Assembly (NCBI RefSeq): GCF_001854185.1
Contig: NZ_CP017603.1
Coordinates: 2,232,001-2,296,000, forward strand
DNA length: 64,000 nt
Reading direction: 5' to 3'
DNA from: Clostridium formicaceticum
GTDB lineage: Bacteria > Bacillota > Clostridia > Peptostreptococcales > Natronincolaceae
A program made the translations under genes and the position numbers. Shown here one piece after another: positions 9,282 to 17,027 of the stretch. The notes under the pieces are model-generated. The model worked only from the letters and a program-made list of their open reading frames with translations, did no database searches and was not told the origin of the DNA. Position 1 is the stretch's first letter. The number at the start of each line of letters is the position of its first letter.

Positions 9282-9836
9282 TTACTGCACTGCTATAATT
9301 TTGCCAATACGTTGGTTTAGTTTGACTGCCAATGGTGTAGCGATAAGCACCTTAAGCAAATCCCCAGGAATAAAGAGTAGAGCACCTACATGAAAGGCTT
9401 GTATCAACCCTGTACCGGTAACAATACTTAGCCAAGTTATACCAAATCCATAAATGACAATAATTCCACCTAAAAGATTAGCGGCTGCTAAACGTAACCA
9501 ATGGGTGCCACTTCCTTTTACTAGTGTAATCACGGCAATAGCAAAGGGATAGCTGATAATATAACCACCAGTAGCACCTACTAAAACATTTATACCAGCT
9601 CTGCCGCCAGCAAAAACAGGAGCACCTGCAGCACCTATAAGCATATAAACAATCCCACTTAAAAATCCTTGCTTTGTAGTGAGGATGCTACCCGCCAGCA
9701 TTACCACTAGTGTTTGTGCTGTAATAGGTACTTCAGAAAAAGGCGTAGGAATAGAAATATAACTGGATATACCAATGAGGGCTGCAAAAAGAGCAGCGTA
9801 AGTGAGATCCTTAATTGTAATTTTTTGTTTTAGCAT
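9282..9836 (-). CDS. bioY: Biotin transporter substrate-binding component BioY
   Basis: This 184-residue membrane protein is the S component of an ECF-type biotin importer. It has about six hydrophobic segments and family stretches such as ISIPTPFSEVPITAQTLVVM, GAAGAPVFAGGRAG and GATGGYIISYPFA, which are characteristic of BioY. The ATG follows AGGAGG at 6 nt. No ECF ATPase or T component is adjacent, as expected when a shared energizing module is encoded elsewhere. A good promoter with a candidate BirA operator lies upstream. Confidence 0.93.
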   Translation of the reverse strand: MLKQKITIKDLTYAALFAALIGISSYISIPTPFSEVPITAQTLVVMLAGSILTTKQGFLSGIVYMLIGAAGAPVFAGGRAGINVLVGATGGYIISYPFAIAVITLVKGSGTHWLRLAAANLLGGIIVIYGFGITWLSIVTGTGLIQAFHVGALLFIPGDLLKVLIATPLAVKLNQRIGKIIAVQ

Positions 9837-9886
9837 AGAAAGCCTCCTAAAAGATAATTTTTATATTAAGTAATAAATATGAAACT

Positions 9887-9938
9887 ATTATAATAACCTA
9901 CAGAACAAAAGTCAACTAAAATTTAGTAAATGGTTAAC
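9887..9938 (-). promoter_or_regulatory. bioY promoter with candidate BirA operator
   Basis: On the minus strand TTGACT (9910-9915) and TATAAT (9887-9892) are separated by 17 bp, a near-consensus housekeeping promoter. A BirA-like inverted pair, GTTAAC (9933-9938) and GTTGAC (9911-9916) with a 16-bp spacer, overlaps the -35 box. BirA operators usually have 14-16 bp between half-sites. The promoter is well supported; the operator is a motif match with one core mismatch. Confidence 0.55.
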
Positions 9939-10019
9939 TATAAATGCATAATATTTCAGCATAAATGCATTTATAAAGAATAAACTTTAAATAGAATACT
10001 TTATCATAGGGGGATTGGG

Positions 10020-10799
10020 ATGAAGATCTATATTTTAAGGAAAAAATCTATTGCCATCATTTTAGTAGGCATACTCGTTGTATTAGTGGTTATTGGAATG
10101 ATAACCAGTTTTTGGGGAGGTACAATTGGAGGAATAGCAGCAGTATTTTCCCCTCAAAAAAAGCTGCCCATCTATAGCGTAGAGACGGAAGAAAAAAAGA
10201 TTGCTATTAGCTTTGATGCTGCTTGGGGGGATGAATTCACCGATGATATTTTAGATACATTAGATAAATATAATGTAAAAACTACCTTCTTTTTGGTTGG
10301 CTTCTGGGTAGACAAATATCCAGATATGGTTAAACAAATTCACGAAAGAGGGCATGAAATAGGAAATCATTCTTCTACACATCCACATATGTCTAAGTTG
10401 ACAAAAGAACAAATTATCAAGGAATTAAAGACGACAGAGGAGAAGATAGAAGCTATTACTGGTGTAAAGTCTACTGTTTTTAGACCTCCTTTTGGAGATT
10501 ATAACGATTTATTGATTGAAACAGCAAGGGAAATAGGCTATCATACCATTCAATGGGATGTTGACTCTCTAGATTGGAAGGAAATGGGTGTAAATCCTGT
10601 GGTAGACAGAGTTACTAGAAATGTAAAAAAAGGCTCGATTGTACTATTTCATAATAACGCTAAATACGTAGCAGAATATCTGCCATTGGTATTGGAAAAA
10701 CTACAAGAACAGGGTTATACAATTGTTCCTATATCAGAATTAATCATAAAAGATAACTATATGATGGATTCTACTGGCAGACAAAAGAGGGTGAACTAA
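10020..10799 (+). CDS. Polysaccharide deacetylase, PdaB-like sporulation type
   Basis: This 259-residue protein has one N-terminal membrane anchor (residues 10-30) and an extracellular NodB domain that removes acetyl groups from amino sugars in peptidoglycan or another polymer. Motif 1 appears as SFDAAWGDE rather than TFDDG, a variant common in the PdaB group. The metal-binding HSSTH, the RPPFGDYN motif and WDVDSLDW are present. The ATG has GGGGGAT upstream. It stands alone in front of a MurE-like gene 83 bp downstream, so both may act in cortex or wall remodelling, which is inference. Confidence 0.85.
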   Translation: MKIYILRKKSIAIILVGILVVLVVIGMITSFWGGTIGGIAAVFSPQKKLPIYSVETEEKKIAISFDAAWGDEFTDDILDTLDKYNVKTTFFLVGFWVDKYPDMVKQIHERGHEIGNHSSTHPHMSKLTKEQIIKELKTTEEKIEAITGVKSTVFRPPFGDYNDLLIETAREIGYHTIQWDVDSLDWKEMGVNPVVDRVTRNVKKGSIVLFHNNAKYVAEYLPLVLEKLQEQGYTIVPISELIIKDNYMMDSTGRQKRVN

Positions 10800-10882
10800 C
10801 CACCATTGTCTAATACATAATTTGCTCATCAACTACAAAATATATGACTAGTATAAACAAATGCAGCAGAGGAGATGAGTGA

Positions 10883-12376
10883 ATGATTATTGACAACATT
10901 GAGGTGAAGGGCGTTACTTGTGATTCACGAAAAGTAAAAAAAGGATATGCATTTGTAGCTATAAAGGGAGAAACAAAAGATGGGAATGATTTTATTGATA
11001 AGGCTATAGAAAAAGGAGCATCTATTATTTTTACTGAAAAAGATCTCAATATACAGGGTGTAATCGTAAAAAAAGTTGAAAATGCAAGAAAAACCCTAGG
11101 TGATTTGTGTAACGCTTTTTATGACTATCCTACAGAAAAACTAAAAGTTATTGGGGTAACGGGAACGAATGGCAAAACGACAACAACTCATTTGATCTAT
11201 CATATGTTAAAAGAACAGGGTATTGCCGCTGGCCTTATAGGCACTTTAGATGTAAGAATTAAAGATAAACAGTATAAAACAAAGTTGACAACGCCAGATG
11301 CGGAGGTTACATATGCTTATCTTCATAAAATGGTAAAAGAAAAAGTAGAAGTGGTAGTGATGGAGGTATCTTCCCACGGATTAAAAAATGAACGGGTGCA
11401 GGGGATCAAATTTGATATTGCAGTACACACCAATATTGAAAGAGATCACCTGAATTTTCATAAGACGGTGGAGGATTATATTGCATCTAAAAAAAAGTTG
11501 TTTGATCAACTACCTCAGGGGAAATTTGCTGTCATTAATTTAGATGATCACAATGCCTTAAAACTTTTAGAGAATAATCGCCATATTCTTGTCGTTACCT
11601 ATGGATTAAACGCCAAAGCCACCATTACTGCCTCTACCATTGATACAGATTTTAGCACCTCCTTTAACTATTGCCTTCAAAGGGGATTGACTACTTTGTC
11701 TGGAATAGAAGTTGAAGCTTTTGAATACCCAATTACTATTAACCTATTAGGAAAACATAATATTTATAATACGCTGGCTGCAGTAACCTGTGGTTTGTTA
11801 TTGGACATCCCTATAAATCATATGGCTAAGGCCTTAAAGAAAATAACTTTTATACCTAGAAGGATGGAGATTATCTATAGGGGTGAGTATATGGTTATTG
11901 ACGATTTCTGCCACAACCCTGCCAGCTATGAGACGGTATTTGAAAGCCTACAGGGCATGCAGTATAAAAATTTGCATATTATTAATGCCATTAGAGGAAG
12001 CAGAGGATTAGAGATAAATTATGAAATAGCAGAAGTACTGAAGCAATGGTACACGATTTTAAAAGTTAAAAACATGATGATTACCTCCAGTAGTGATTAT
12101 ACGCAATCATTGGATGTAGTGACTAAACTAGAAAGAGATATTTATATAGAAACTTTAAGCAGAGGAAATATTTCTTTTCAGTACGAAGAGAAACTGAGAA
12201 CCAGTATAAGCAAAGCTCTATGTATGCTAGAAAAAGGTGACATATTGCTGCTATTAGGTGCTCAAGGAATGGAGGAAGGAGCTAAAATTTTTATCAATAT
12301 GCTTCAGACAAAACACAAATGGGATGAGACAGAGAACTTCAAGTATCAACAAAGGGATATTACACCGAGGCATTAG
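10883..12376 (+). CDS. Divergent MurE-like Mur ligase
   Basis: This 497-residue ATP-dependent Mur ligase has an N-terminal MurE-like domain beginning VKGVTCDSRKVKKGYAFVA, an ATP-binding loop GVTGTNGKTTTT and the central KLTTPDAEVTYAYL and HTNIERDHLNFH stretches. It should join an amino acid to a UDP-muramyl-type acceptor. The C-terminal domain departs from true MurE: the usual DYAHTP becomes DDFCHNP, the GGDRD-type motif reads NAIRGSRGLE, and the DNPR motif that reads diaminopimelate is absent (TSSSDYTQ at that place). It is therefore probably a paralog with another amino acid or acceptor rather than the housekeeping enzyme. A GAGGAG ribosome-binding site supports the start. Confidence 0.8.
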   Translation: MIIDNIEVKGVTCDSRKVKKGYAFVAIKGETKDGNDFIDKAIEKGASIIFTEKDLNIQGVIVKKVENARKTLGDLCNAFYDYPTEKLKVIGVTGTNGKTTTTHLIYHMLKEQGIAAGLIGTLDVRIKDKQYKTKLTTPDAEVTYAYLHKMVKEKVEVVVMEVSSHGLKNERVQGIKFDIAVHTNIERDHLNFHKTVEDYIASKKKLFDQLPQGKFAVINLDDHNALKLLENNRHILVVTYGLNAKATITASTIDTDFSTSFNYCLQRGLTTLSGIEVEAFEYPITINLLGKHNIYNTLAAVTCGLLLDIPINHMAKALKKITFIPRRMEIIYRGEYMVIDDFCHNPASYETVFESLQGMQYKNLHIINAIRGSRGLEINYEIAEVLKQWYTILKVKNMMITSSSDYTQSLDVVTKLERDIYIETLSRGNISFQYEEKLRTSISKALCMLEKGDILLLLGAQGMEEGAKIFINMLQTKHKWDETENFKYQQRDITPRH

Positions 12377-12506
12377 CAAAGAAAAAATATTGAAAATTTA
12401 GATAAAAATATTTTGATATAAGACATAATTCATTCTCCTTTTGAATAATAATGTTTATAGATTCGTCCAAAAATAAACATAAGAATAGAAGGGGGAGTTA
12501 GGTTTT

Positions 12507-13139
12507 ATGTCAGAGCATTTAATAAACAGTAACATGGTTACATTAGTGGGTAAAATTTTGGGAGAGAAAGAATTTAGTCATGAAATTTATGGAGAAGGTT
12601 TTTATTTATACACAATAGAAATTCCTCGTCTTAGTGACTCCTGCGACTATTTGCCTTTAACTGTTTCAGAAAGACTATTAGTAGATATAGATTTACAAGC
12701 AGGAGCTGTAATCAAGGTTGAGGGACAATTAAGGTCTTATAACAAGTTTGTAAGTGGCAATAACAAGTTAATTTTAACAATATTTGCTCGAGATATTGTT
12801 ATGACAGATAATGAAGAAGAAATAAAAAATCCCAATCAGATCTATTTAGATGGATACATTTGTAAACAACCAATCTATAGGGAAACACCCTTTGGCAGAG
12901 AAATCACGGATTTACTTGTAGCTGTCAACAGATCATACAATAAGTCCGATTACATCCCCTGTATTGCTTGGGGAAGAAACGCTAGATTTTCATCTAAATT
13001 AGAGGTGGGAGACCGCGTTAGGACTTGGGGACGAATCCAAAGCCGGCAGTATCAAAAAAAATTACAGGACGGAGCAGTTTTAAACAAGGTTGCTTATGAG
13101 GTTTCTATCTCCAAAATGGAAAGTGTGGAGGAGGAATAA
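12507..13139 (+). CDS. Tandem OB-fold single-stranded DNA-binding protein homolog
   Basis: The 210-residue protein looks like two consecutive OB folds. The first (about 5-100) contains VTLVGKILGEKEF and VIKVEGQLRSYNKF; the second (about 110-205) contains IYLDGYICKQPIYRETPFG, IPCIAWGRNARFSSKL and VGDRVRTWGRIQSRQYQK. The second half strongly resembles the core of SSB-type proteins. Tandem-OB SSB-like proteins of this size are seen in Clostridia. It lacks the acidic DDDIPF-type tail of replicative SSB, ending MESVEEE instead. It is monocistronic, with GGGGGAG upstream and a terminator after it. The exact role is unknown. Confidence 0.7.
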   Translation: MSEHLINSNMVTLVGKILGEKEFSHEIYGEGFYLYTIEIPRLSDSCDYLPLTVSERLLVDIDLQAGAVIKVEGQLRSYNKFVSGNNKLILTIFARDIVMTDNEEEIKNPNQIYLDGYICKQPIYRETPFGREITDLLVAVNRSYNKSDYIPCIAWGRNARFSSKLEVGDRVRTWGRIQSRQYQKKLQDGAVLNKVAYEVSISKMESVEEE

Positions 13140-13153
13140 AGTTTAAAGAAAAA

Positions 13154-13215
13154 AGAAAAAGAATCATACTTTTCCTGTTAAGCGCCTACGTCAGAGAAAG
13201 TATGATTCTTTTTCT
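13154..13215 (+). terminator. Rho-independent terminator after the OB-fold gene
   Basis: A 19-bp stem (AGAAAAAGAATCATACTTT at 13154 with its complement ending at 13215) has T-runs on both strands, so it can act for both converging genes. Confidence 0.85.
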
Positions 13216-13275
13216 AATACTTTTTGATTCAATCATTTTTTAAAAGTAGATATGTATTAAGGGTCAAGTGAAAAA

Positions 13276-13686
13276 TTAACTAGAAGATACAGCAAGAGAA
13301 TGCATAACTTCTGCAAATTTTTTATCTGATTGACTAATATGATTTGCTAACCATTCCACTACCAATATTTTCAAGTTATCTAGCGTTTCCTCTTCTATTT
13401 TTTCTTGTTTTATTTCAGTTGCAAGCTTAAAAAATTCAGTAAGAAAATAAGTATGCTGTTGACTATGACTTTCAAAATCTTCATAGTTCATTTTCACCAT
13501 TGCACTTTCTTCGTCACGGAAATGTTCTATAACATAATTGCTTAAAAAATCAAAGGTTTCATGAATGGTCTTAGTATCACTGGTGGCATTTAGAGAAAGA
13601 ATTTCACCAGTTTTTTCAAATATTTTTTTATGCTGTTCATCAACCGTCAAAATACCTGTAGCTAACGTTTCTGTCCACCATAGCAT
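13276..13686 (-). CDS. Bacteriohemerythrin
   Basis: This 136-residue four-helix protein with a di-iron centre binds oxygen (or senses it) in the cytoplasm. The expected ligands are visible in order: the histidine in VDEQHKKIF, the histidine and glutamate in HFRDEES, two histidines in HSQQHTYF, and the histidine and aspartate in WLANHISQSDKKF. Length matches single-domain bacteriohemerythrins. The ATG is preceded by AAGGAGG. In an anaerobe it likely scavenges or delivers oxygen, but that is inference. Confidence 0.93.
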   Translation of the reverse strand: MLWWTETLATGILTVDEQHKKIFEKTGEILSLNATSDTKTIHETFDFLSNYVIEHFRDEESAMVKMNYEDFESHSQQHTYFLTEFFKLATEIKQEKIEEETLDNLKILVVEWLANHISQSDKKFAEVMHSLAVSSS

Positions 13687-13740
13687 GGATAGCAGCCTCC
13701 TTTTTAAAATAAAGTTTAAAATTTCTTTCTATACTACAAA

Positions 13741-13857
13741 TATAGATGTGCGCCCCTAAATTTTAATATACTAAGGGCTACATTTGCAGCCCACGGTTTT
13801 GGGGCGAAACCGTAGACCGTGTATATTAAAATTTAACTTTAGAAGCGTGCATCTATA
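13741..13857 (-). repeat. 117-bp structured intergenic repeat, copy 2 (inverted)
   Basis: This is the reverse complement of the element at 6208 with the same TATAGATG/CATCTATA ends and length. It sits in the 347-bp divergent gap between the hemerythrin and Gate-domain genes; nothing else coding is seen in that gap. The bases ATACTACAAA precede both this copy and, at a short distance, copy 1. Confidence 0.8.
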
Positions 13858-14033
13858 TTATACTATAATCATAAAATCATAGAAAGAAAAGAAAGAACTT
13901 TAAAAGGATTTAGATAACTTCTGAATCTATTCTCTGGGCTTCGTCTGTGCTATAATAGATTTGGAAGCAAATGCAGTGATCATCAAAAACTGCATAAACA
14001 TTTCAGCATCAGGACAAGGAAGGATGAAGAAGG

Positions 14034-14459
14034 ATGTTTGTAAACGCTATAAAGACAGGCTGCAAAAAAGGAATAGAAACTACATGGATGCTGGCAAAGG
14101 TTATTATACCTGTGTATTTTGTTGTAACCTTTCTACAGCATACACCTGTCATTGAATGGATTGCTCATGTGTTTAAACCGCTTATGTCAATTTTCAACTT
14201 ATCGGGGGAAGCGGCAGTTGTGTTGGTTTTAGGAAATTTTTTGAATTTATACGCTGCTATTGGTGCTATCAAAGCTATTGCTTTAGAACCCATGGAAATC
14301 ACTGTTATTGCAGTGATGCTTTCTTTTTCTCATTCACTTTTGATAGAGACAGCTGTTACTAAAAAAATGGGTATAAGTGTTGGAAAAGTCATTGCTATTA
14401 GAGTAGGATTAGCAGTGGTTTCTGGAATCATTATAGGAAGGATTGGTATGATACTATGA
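14034..14459 (+). CDS. Gate-domain (nucleoside recognition) membrane protein, first half
   Basis: The 141-residue hydrophobic protein has about four membrane segments and resembles the Gate/nucleoside-recognition family that includes SpmA/SpmB. Visible elements are KKGIETTWMLAKVIIPVYFV, GNFLNLYAAIGAIKAI and LSFSHSLLIETAVTKKMG. Its stop overlaps the next start in an ATGA, and the two products resemble the two halves of longer Gate-domain proteins, so they probably form one complex. AAGGAAGG lies upstream of the ATG. The transported or sensed substrate is unknown. Confidence 0.75.
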   Translation: MFVNAIKTGCKKGIETTWMLAKVIIPVYFVVTFLQHTPVIEWIAHVFKPLMSIFNLSGEAAVVLVLGNFLNLYAAIGAIKAIALEPMEITVIAVMLSFSHSLLIETAVTKKMGISVGKVIAIRVGLAVVSGIIIGRIGMIL

Positions 14460-14929
14460 TACAAATTTTAAAAGAAGCTTTTTTAGGCAGTATAAATTCG
14501 GTATATTCAATAGCTATTATTGTAATTCCTATTATGGTTGTTTTACAGCTACTACGTGATTATAAAATATTAGATAAGATGATAAAGCCCTTTGAGTTTT
14601 TAGCTAATGTTTTCAAAGTTTCTAAGGAATCAGTGCTACCTTTGCTGGTAGGTATTATTTTTGGTCTTTCCTATGGAGCAGGAGTGATTATTCAAACCTC
14701 TAAAGAAGGCAATGTCTCCAAAAGGGATCTATTTCTGATTACGGTGTTTTTGGCATCCTGTCACGCTGTTTTTGAAGATACCCTTATTTTTATGGCGGTA
14801 GGAGCTAGTGGATGGCTTCTATTGGGAACTAGACTGGTAGCTGCTTTTATACTAACCTTTATTTTATCTAGGCGTATTTCTCTAGAGAATGTGCAAACTT
14901 TGGAAGAACTTAAGGCTAGAAGGGTATAA
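14456..14929 (+). CDS. Gate-domain (nucleoside recognition) membrane protein, second half
   Basis: The 157-residue membrane protein begins inside the stop of its upstream partner (ATGA overlap). It has hydrophobic segments with YSIAIIVIPIMVVLQLL, LVGIIFGLSYGAGVIIQ and FLASCHAVFEDTLIFMAVG, typical of the same Gate family. A short charged tail (LEELKARRV) ends it. SpmA/SpmB-like pairs act in spore dehydration, but these sequences cannot be assigned to that role with certainty; a general transporter pair is equally possible. Confidence 0.75.
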   Translation: MIQILKEAFLGSINSVYSIAIIVIPIMVVLQLLRDYKILDKMIKPFEFLANVFKVSKESVLPLLVGIIFGLSYGAGVIIQTSKEGNVSKRDLFLITVFLASCHAVFEDTLIFMAVGASGWLLLGTRLVAAFILTFILSRRISLENVQTLEELKARRV

Positions 14930-15135
14930 AATACTAAAATCTTAAAAAATCTTAAAGCCCTTGTTTTGAAGGACGCACATGGGAGAAATAGGGAGTAAAC
15001 CTACATAAGTGATAAACGATTGTAAATCTAATGGATTTAATCTTATGAGAGGGATGTTCACAAGGAATGAGGAGGAATGGAGCAGACATATGGAAATTGC
15101 AGCATAAGTAAATATATGGTAAACTCTTACAAAAG

Positions 15136-15159
15136 GACTGGAACCCTCCAGTCTTTTTT
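15136..15159 (+). terminator. Candidate attenuator terminator in the glnA leader
   Basis: GACTGGA (15136-15142) pairs with TCCAGTC (15147-15153) and is followed by six T. It lies about 200 bp after the previous gene and only 28 bp before glnA, so it looks like a leader terminator controlled by antitermination. I could not define the antiterminator or an ANTAR-type hairpin pair with confidence. Confidence 0.55.
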
Positions 15160-15186
15160 CAATAAAAAATAGGAGTTGGTTTTGTT

Positions 15187-16521
15187 TTGAGTAATTTAAA
15201 CAGTGATGATGTCAAACGGATAGTAAGAGAGGAAAATGTGCGCTTCATTAGACTACAATTTACTGATGTTTTTGGCAAACTAAAAAATGTGGCCATCACA
15301 CCTAATCAATTGGATACTGCATTAAACAATGAAATTATGTTTGATGGTTCCTCTATTGATGGGTTTGTAAGAATAGAGGAGTCGGATATGTATTTAGCGC
15401 CAGATCCTTCAACGTTCACCATATTTCCGTGGAAATCAAATGGTTATGGGAAGATAGCGAGAATGATTTGTGATGTCTACAACCCTGATGGAACGCCATT
15501 TGAAGGATGCCCTCGTAATGTTTTGAAGAAAAAAATTAACCAATTAAGAGAGTATGGATTCGAATTTTATGTAGGTCCAGAAGTAGAGTTTTTTTTATTT
15601 GAAGCTGACGAAAAGGGAAGACCTACCACGGAGGTTCAGGATTATGCTGGATACTTTGACTTAGGTCCTACAGATTTAGGAGAAGAGGCAAGACGAGATA
15701 TATGCCTGACATTAGAAGAGATGGGCTTTGAAATAGAAGCTTCTCATCACGAAGTAGCCCCAGGACAGCACGAAATTGATTTTAAATATGATGACGCCCT
15801 TAAAACTGCTGATAACGTTTCGACATTTAAACTGGTAGTAAAAAGCATTGCAAAAAAACATGGCTTGCATGCTACTTTTATGCCTAAACCAATTACTGGC
15901 AAGCATGGAACCTGTATGCATCTTAATCAATCCCTCTATAAAAATGGAGAGAATGCTTTTTATTGTAGTGATGATTCATTAGGCTTAAGTAAAGAAGCTT
16001 ATTATTATATAGGAGGACTTATAAAGCATGCTAGAGAGTTTGCTGCTATTACCAATGCTACAGTGAATTCATATAAGCGATTTGTACCTGGTTTTGAAGC
16101 TCCTACGGACATCGCATGGGCCACTGCTAATCGAAGTCCTCTAATAAGAATTCCAGCAAAGAGGGGAGCAGCTACTAGAGTTGAATTAAGAAACCCAGAT
16201 CCTACAGCAAATCACTACCTAGCTTTTGCTGCTGTACTTGCTGCAGGTTTTGAAGGAATAAAAAACAAGGTTGAGCCACCCTCTTGCTGTAATGAAAATA
16301 TTTATGATATTGATAGTAAAGATAAAAAAAGCCGAGGGATACAACAGTTCCCAGAGAGTTTGAAGGAAGCTGTATTAGAGCTGGAAACCAGCCAGCTAAT
16401 GAAGGAAACCTTAGGTGAACATATACATGCAACTTATATAGAAGCTAAGAAGAAGGAGTGGTTGGAATATAGTCAGGAAGTGCATAATTGGGAGCTCCAA
16501 AAGTATTTAGCTGAGTACTAA
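15187..16521 (+). CDS. glnA: Glutamine synthetase type I
   Basis: This cytoplasmic enzyme makes glutamine from glutamate, ammonia and ATP. The 444-residue protein is the size of GSI-alpha enzymes of Firmicutes. It shows the N-terminal FTDVFGKLKNVAI beta-grasp element, the active-site latch MFDGSSIDGF, the metal-binding GPEVEFFLFE, HHEVAPGQHEIDF, the KPITGKHGTCMH segment and the ATP-binding NSYKRFVPGFEAP. A start at TTG follows AGGAG. No adenylylation loop of GSI-beta type is seen. A leader terminator suggests transcription attenuation. Confidence 0.95.
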   Translation: MSNLNSDDVKRIVREENVRFIRLQFTDVFGKLKNVAITPNQLDTALNNEIMFDGSSIDGFVRIEESDMYLAPDPSTFTIFPWKSNGYGKIARMICDVYNPDGTPFEGCPRNVLKKKINQLREYGFEFYVGPEVEFFLFEADEKGRPTTEVQDYAGYFDLGPTDLGEEARRDICLTLEEMGFEIEASHHEVAPGQHEIDFKYDDALKTADNVSTFKLVVKSIAKKHGLHATFMPKPITGKHGTCMHLNQSLYKNGENAFYCSDDSLGLSKEAYYYIGGLIKHAREFAAITNATVNSYKRFVPGFEAPTDIAWATANRSPLIRIPAKRGAATRVELRNPDPTANHYLAFAAVLAAGFEGIKNKVEPPSCCNENIYDIDSKDKKSRGIQQFPESLKEAVLELETSQLMKETLGEHIHATYIEAKKKEWLEYSQEVHNWELQKYLAEY

Positions 16522-16706
16522 AAAAAATCAAATTATTTAATTTACTGTGGAATAATTATGTAATATTACATGTATTTTCTTTGAAATTATGTTTTGCTAG
16601 TATTTTTAACAATACAAGCAATTATTTACTAACTATATTAAGGAGAATTCTGCAGATAATATATGTGTAAGCTTAGCTTATAAATATATATCTGGAGGGA
16701 TTTATA

Positions 16707-16970
16707 ATGAATAATTCTACAGGAAAAACTCCTAATTTAAAGAATACAAAAAATATTAGTCAACAAGAAATCCAAAATGCTCGCCAAGAAATGAATGGTA
16801 TGCAAAGTGGTATGCAAAACGGAACACAAGGAACAACAGGAAATACAATGACCAGCAATATCCCAAATTTAGAGAATTCTACTTCTATTAGTCAACAAGA
16901 AGTACAAAATACAAAACAAAAAGCTAATCAAAGTGGGAGTAAAAACGCAAAAAGTAATAAATTAATGTAA
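16707..16970 (+). CDS. Gln/Asn-rich small protein, possible gamma-type small acid-soluble spore protein
   Basis: The 87-residue protein is built of two similar halves: PNLKNTKNISQQEIQNARQE near residue 10 and PNLENSTSISQQEVQNTKQK near residue 52. They are separated by a Gly/Met/Thr-rich linker. Composition and the duplicated layout, almost free of hydrophobic residues, recall SspE-type gamma SASP, which serve as an amino-acid store in spores and have repeated blocks. Sequence identity to a known SASP cannot be shown here. A CTGGAGGG ribosome-binding site precedes the ATG. No forespore promoter could be recognised. Confidence 0.6.
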   Translation: MNNSTGKTPNLKNTKNISQQEIQNARQEMNGMQSGMQNGTQGTTGNTMTSNIPNLENSTSISQQEVQNTKQKANQSGSKNAKSNKLM

Positions 16971-17027
16971 TAATTAAAAACTTCTGAGGGTTTTAAAACC
17001 CTCAGAAGTTTTTAATTATTACATTAA
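16962..17027. terminator. 66-bp perfect palindrome, bidirectional terminator
   Basis: The palindrome is centred between 16994 and 16995. Its core AAAAACTTCTGAGGG and complement form a textbook terminator for both directions. It extends outward over the stop codons of both convergent genes. Confidence 0.9.

Noticed and set aside
14930-15186. T-box or classical glutamine riboswitch before glnA
   Set aside because: No T-box core sequence or known glutamine aptamer signature could be found; only the terminator is supported.
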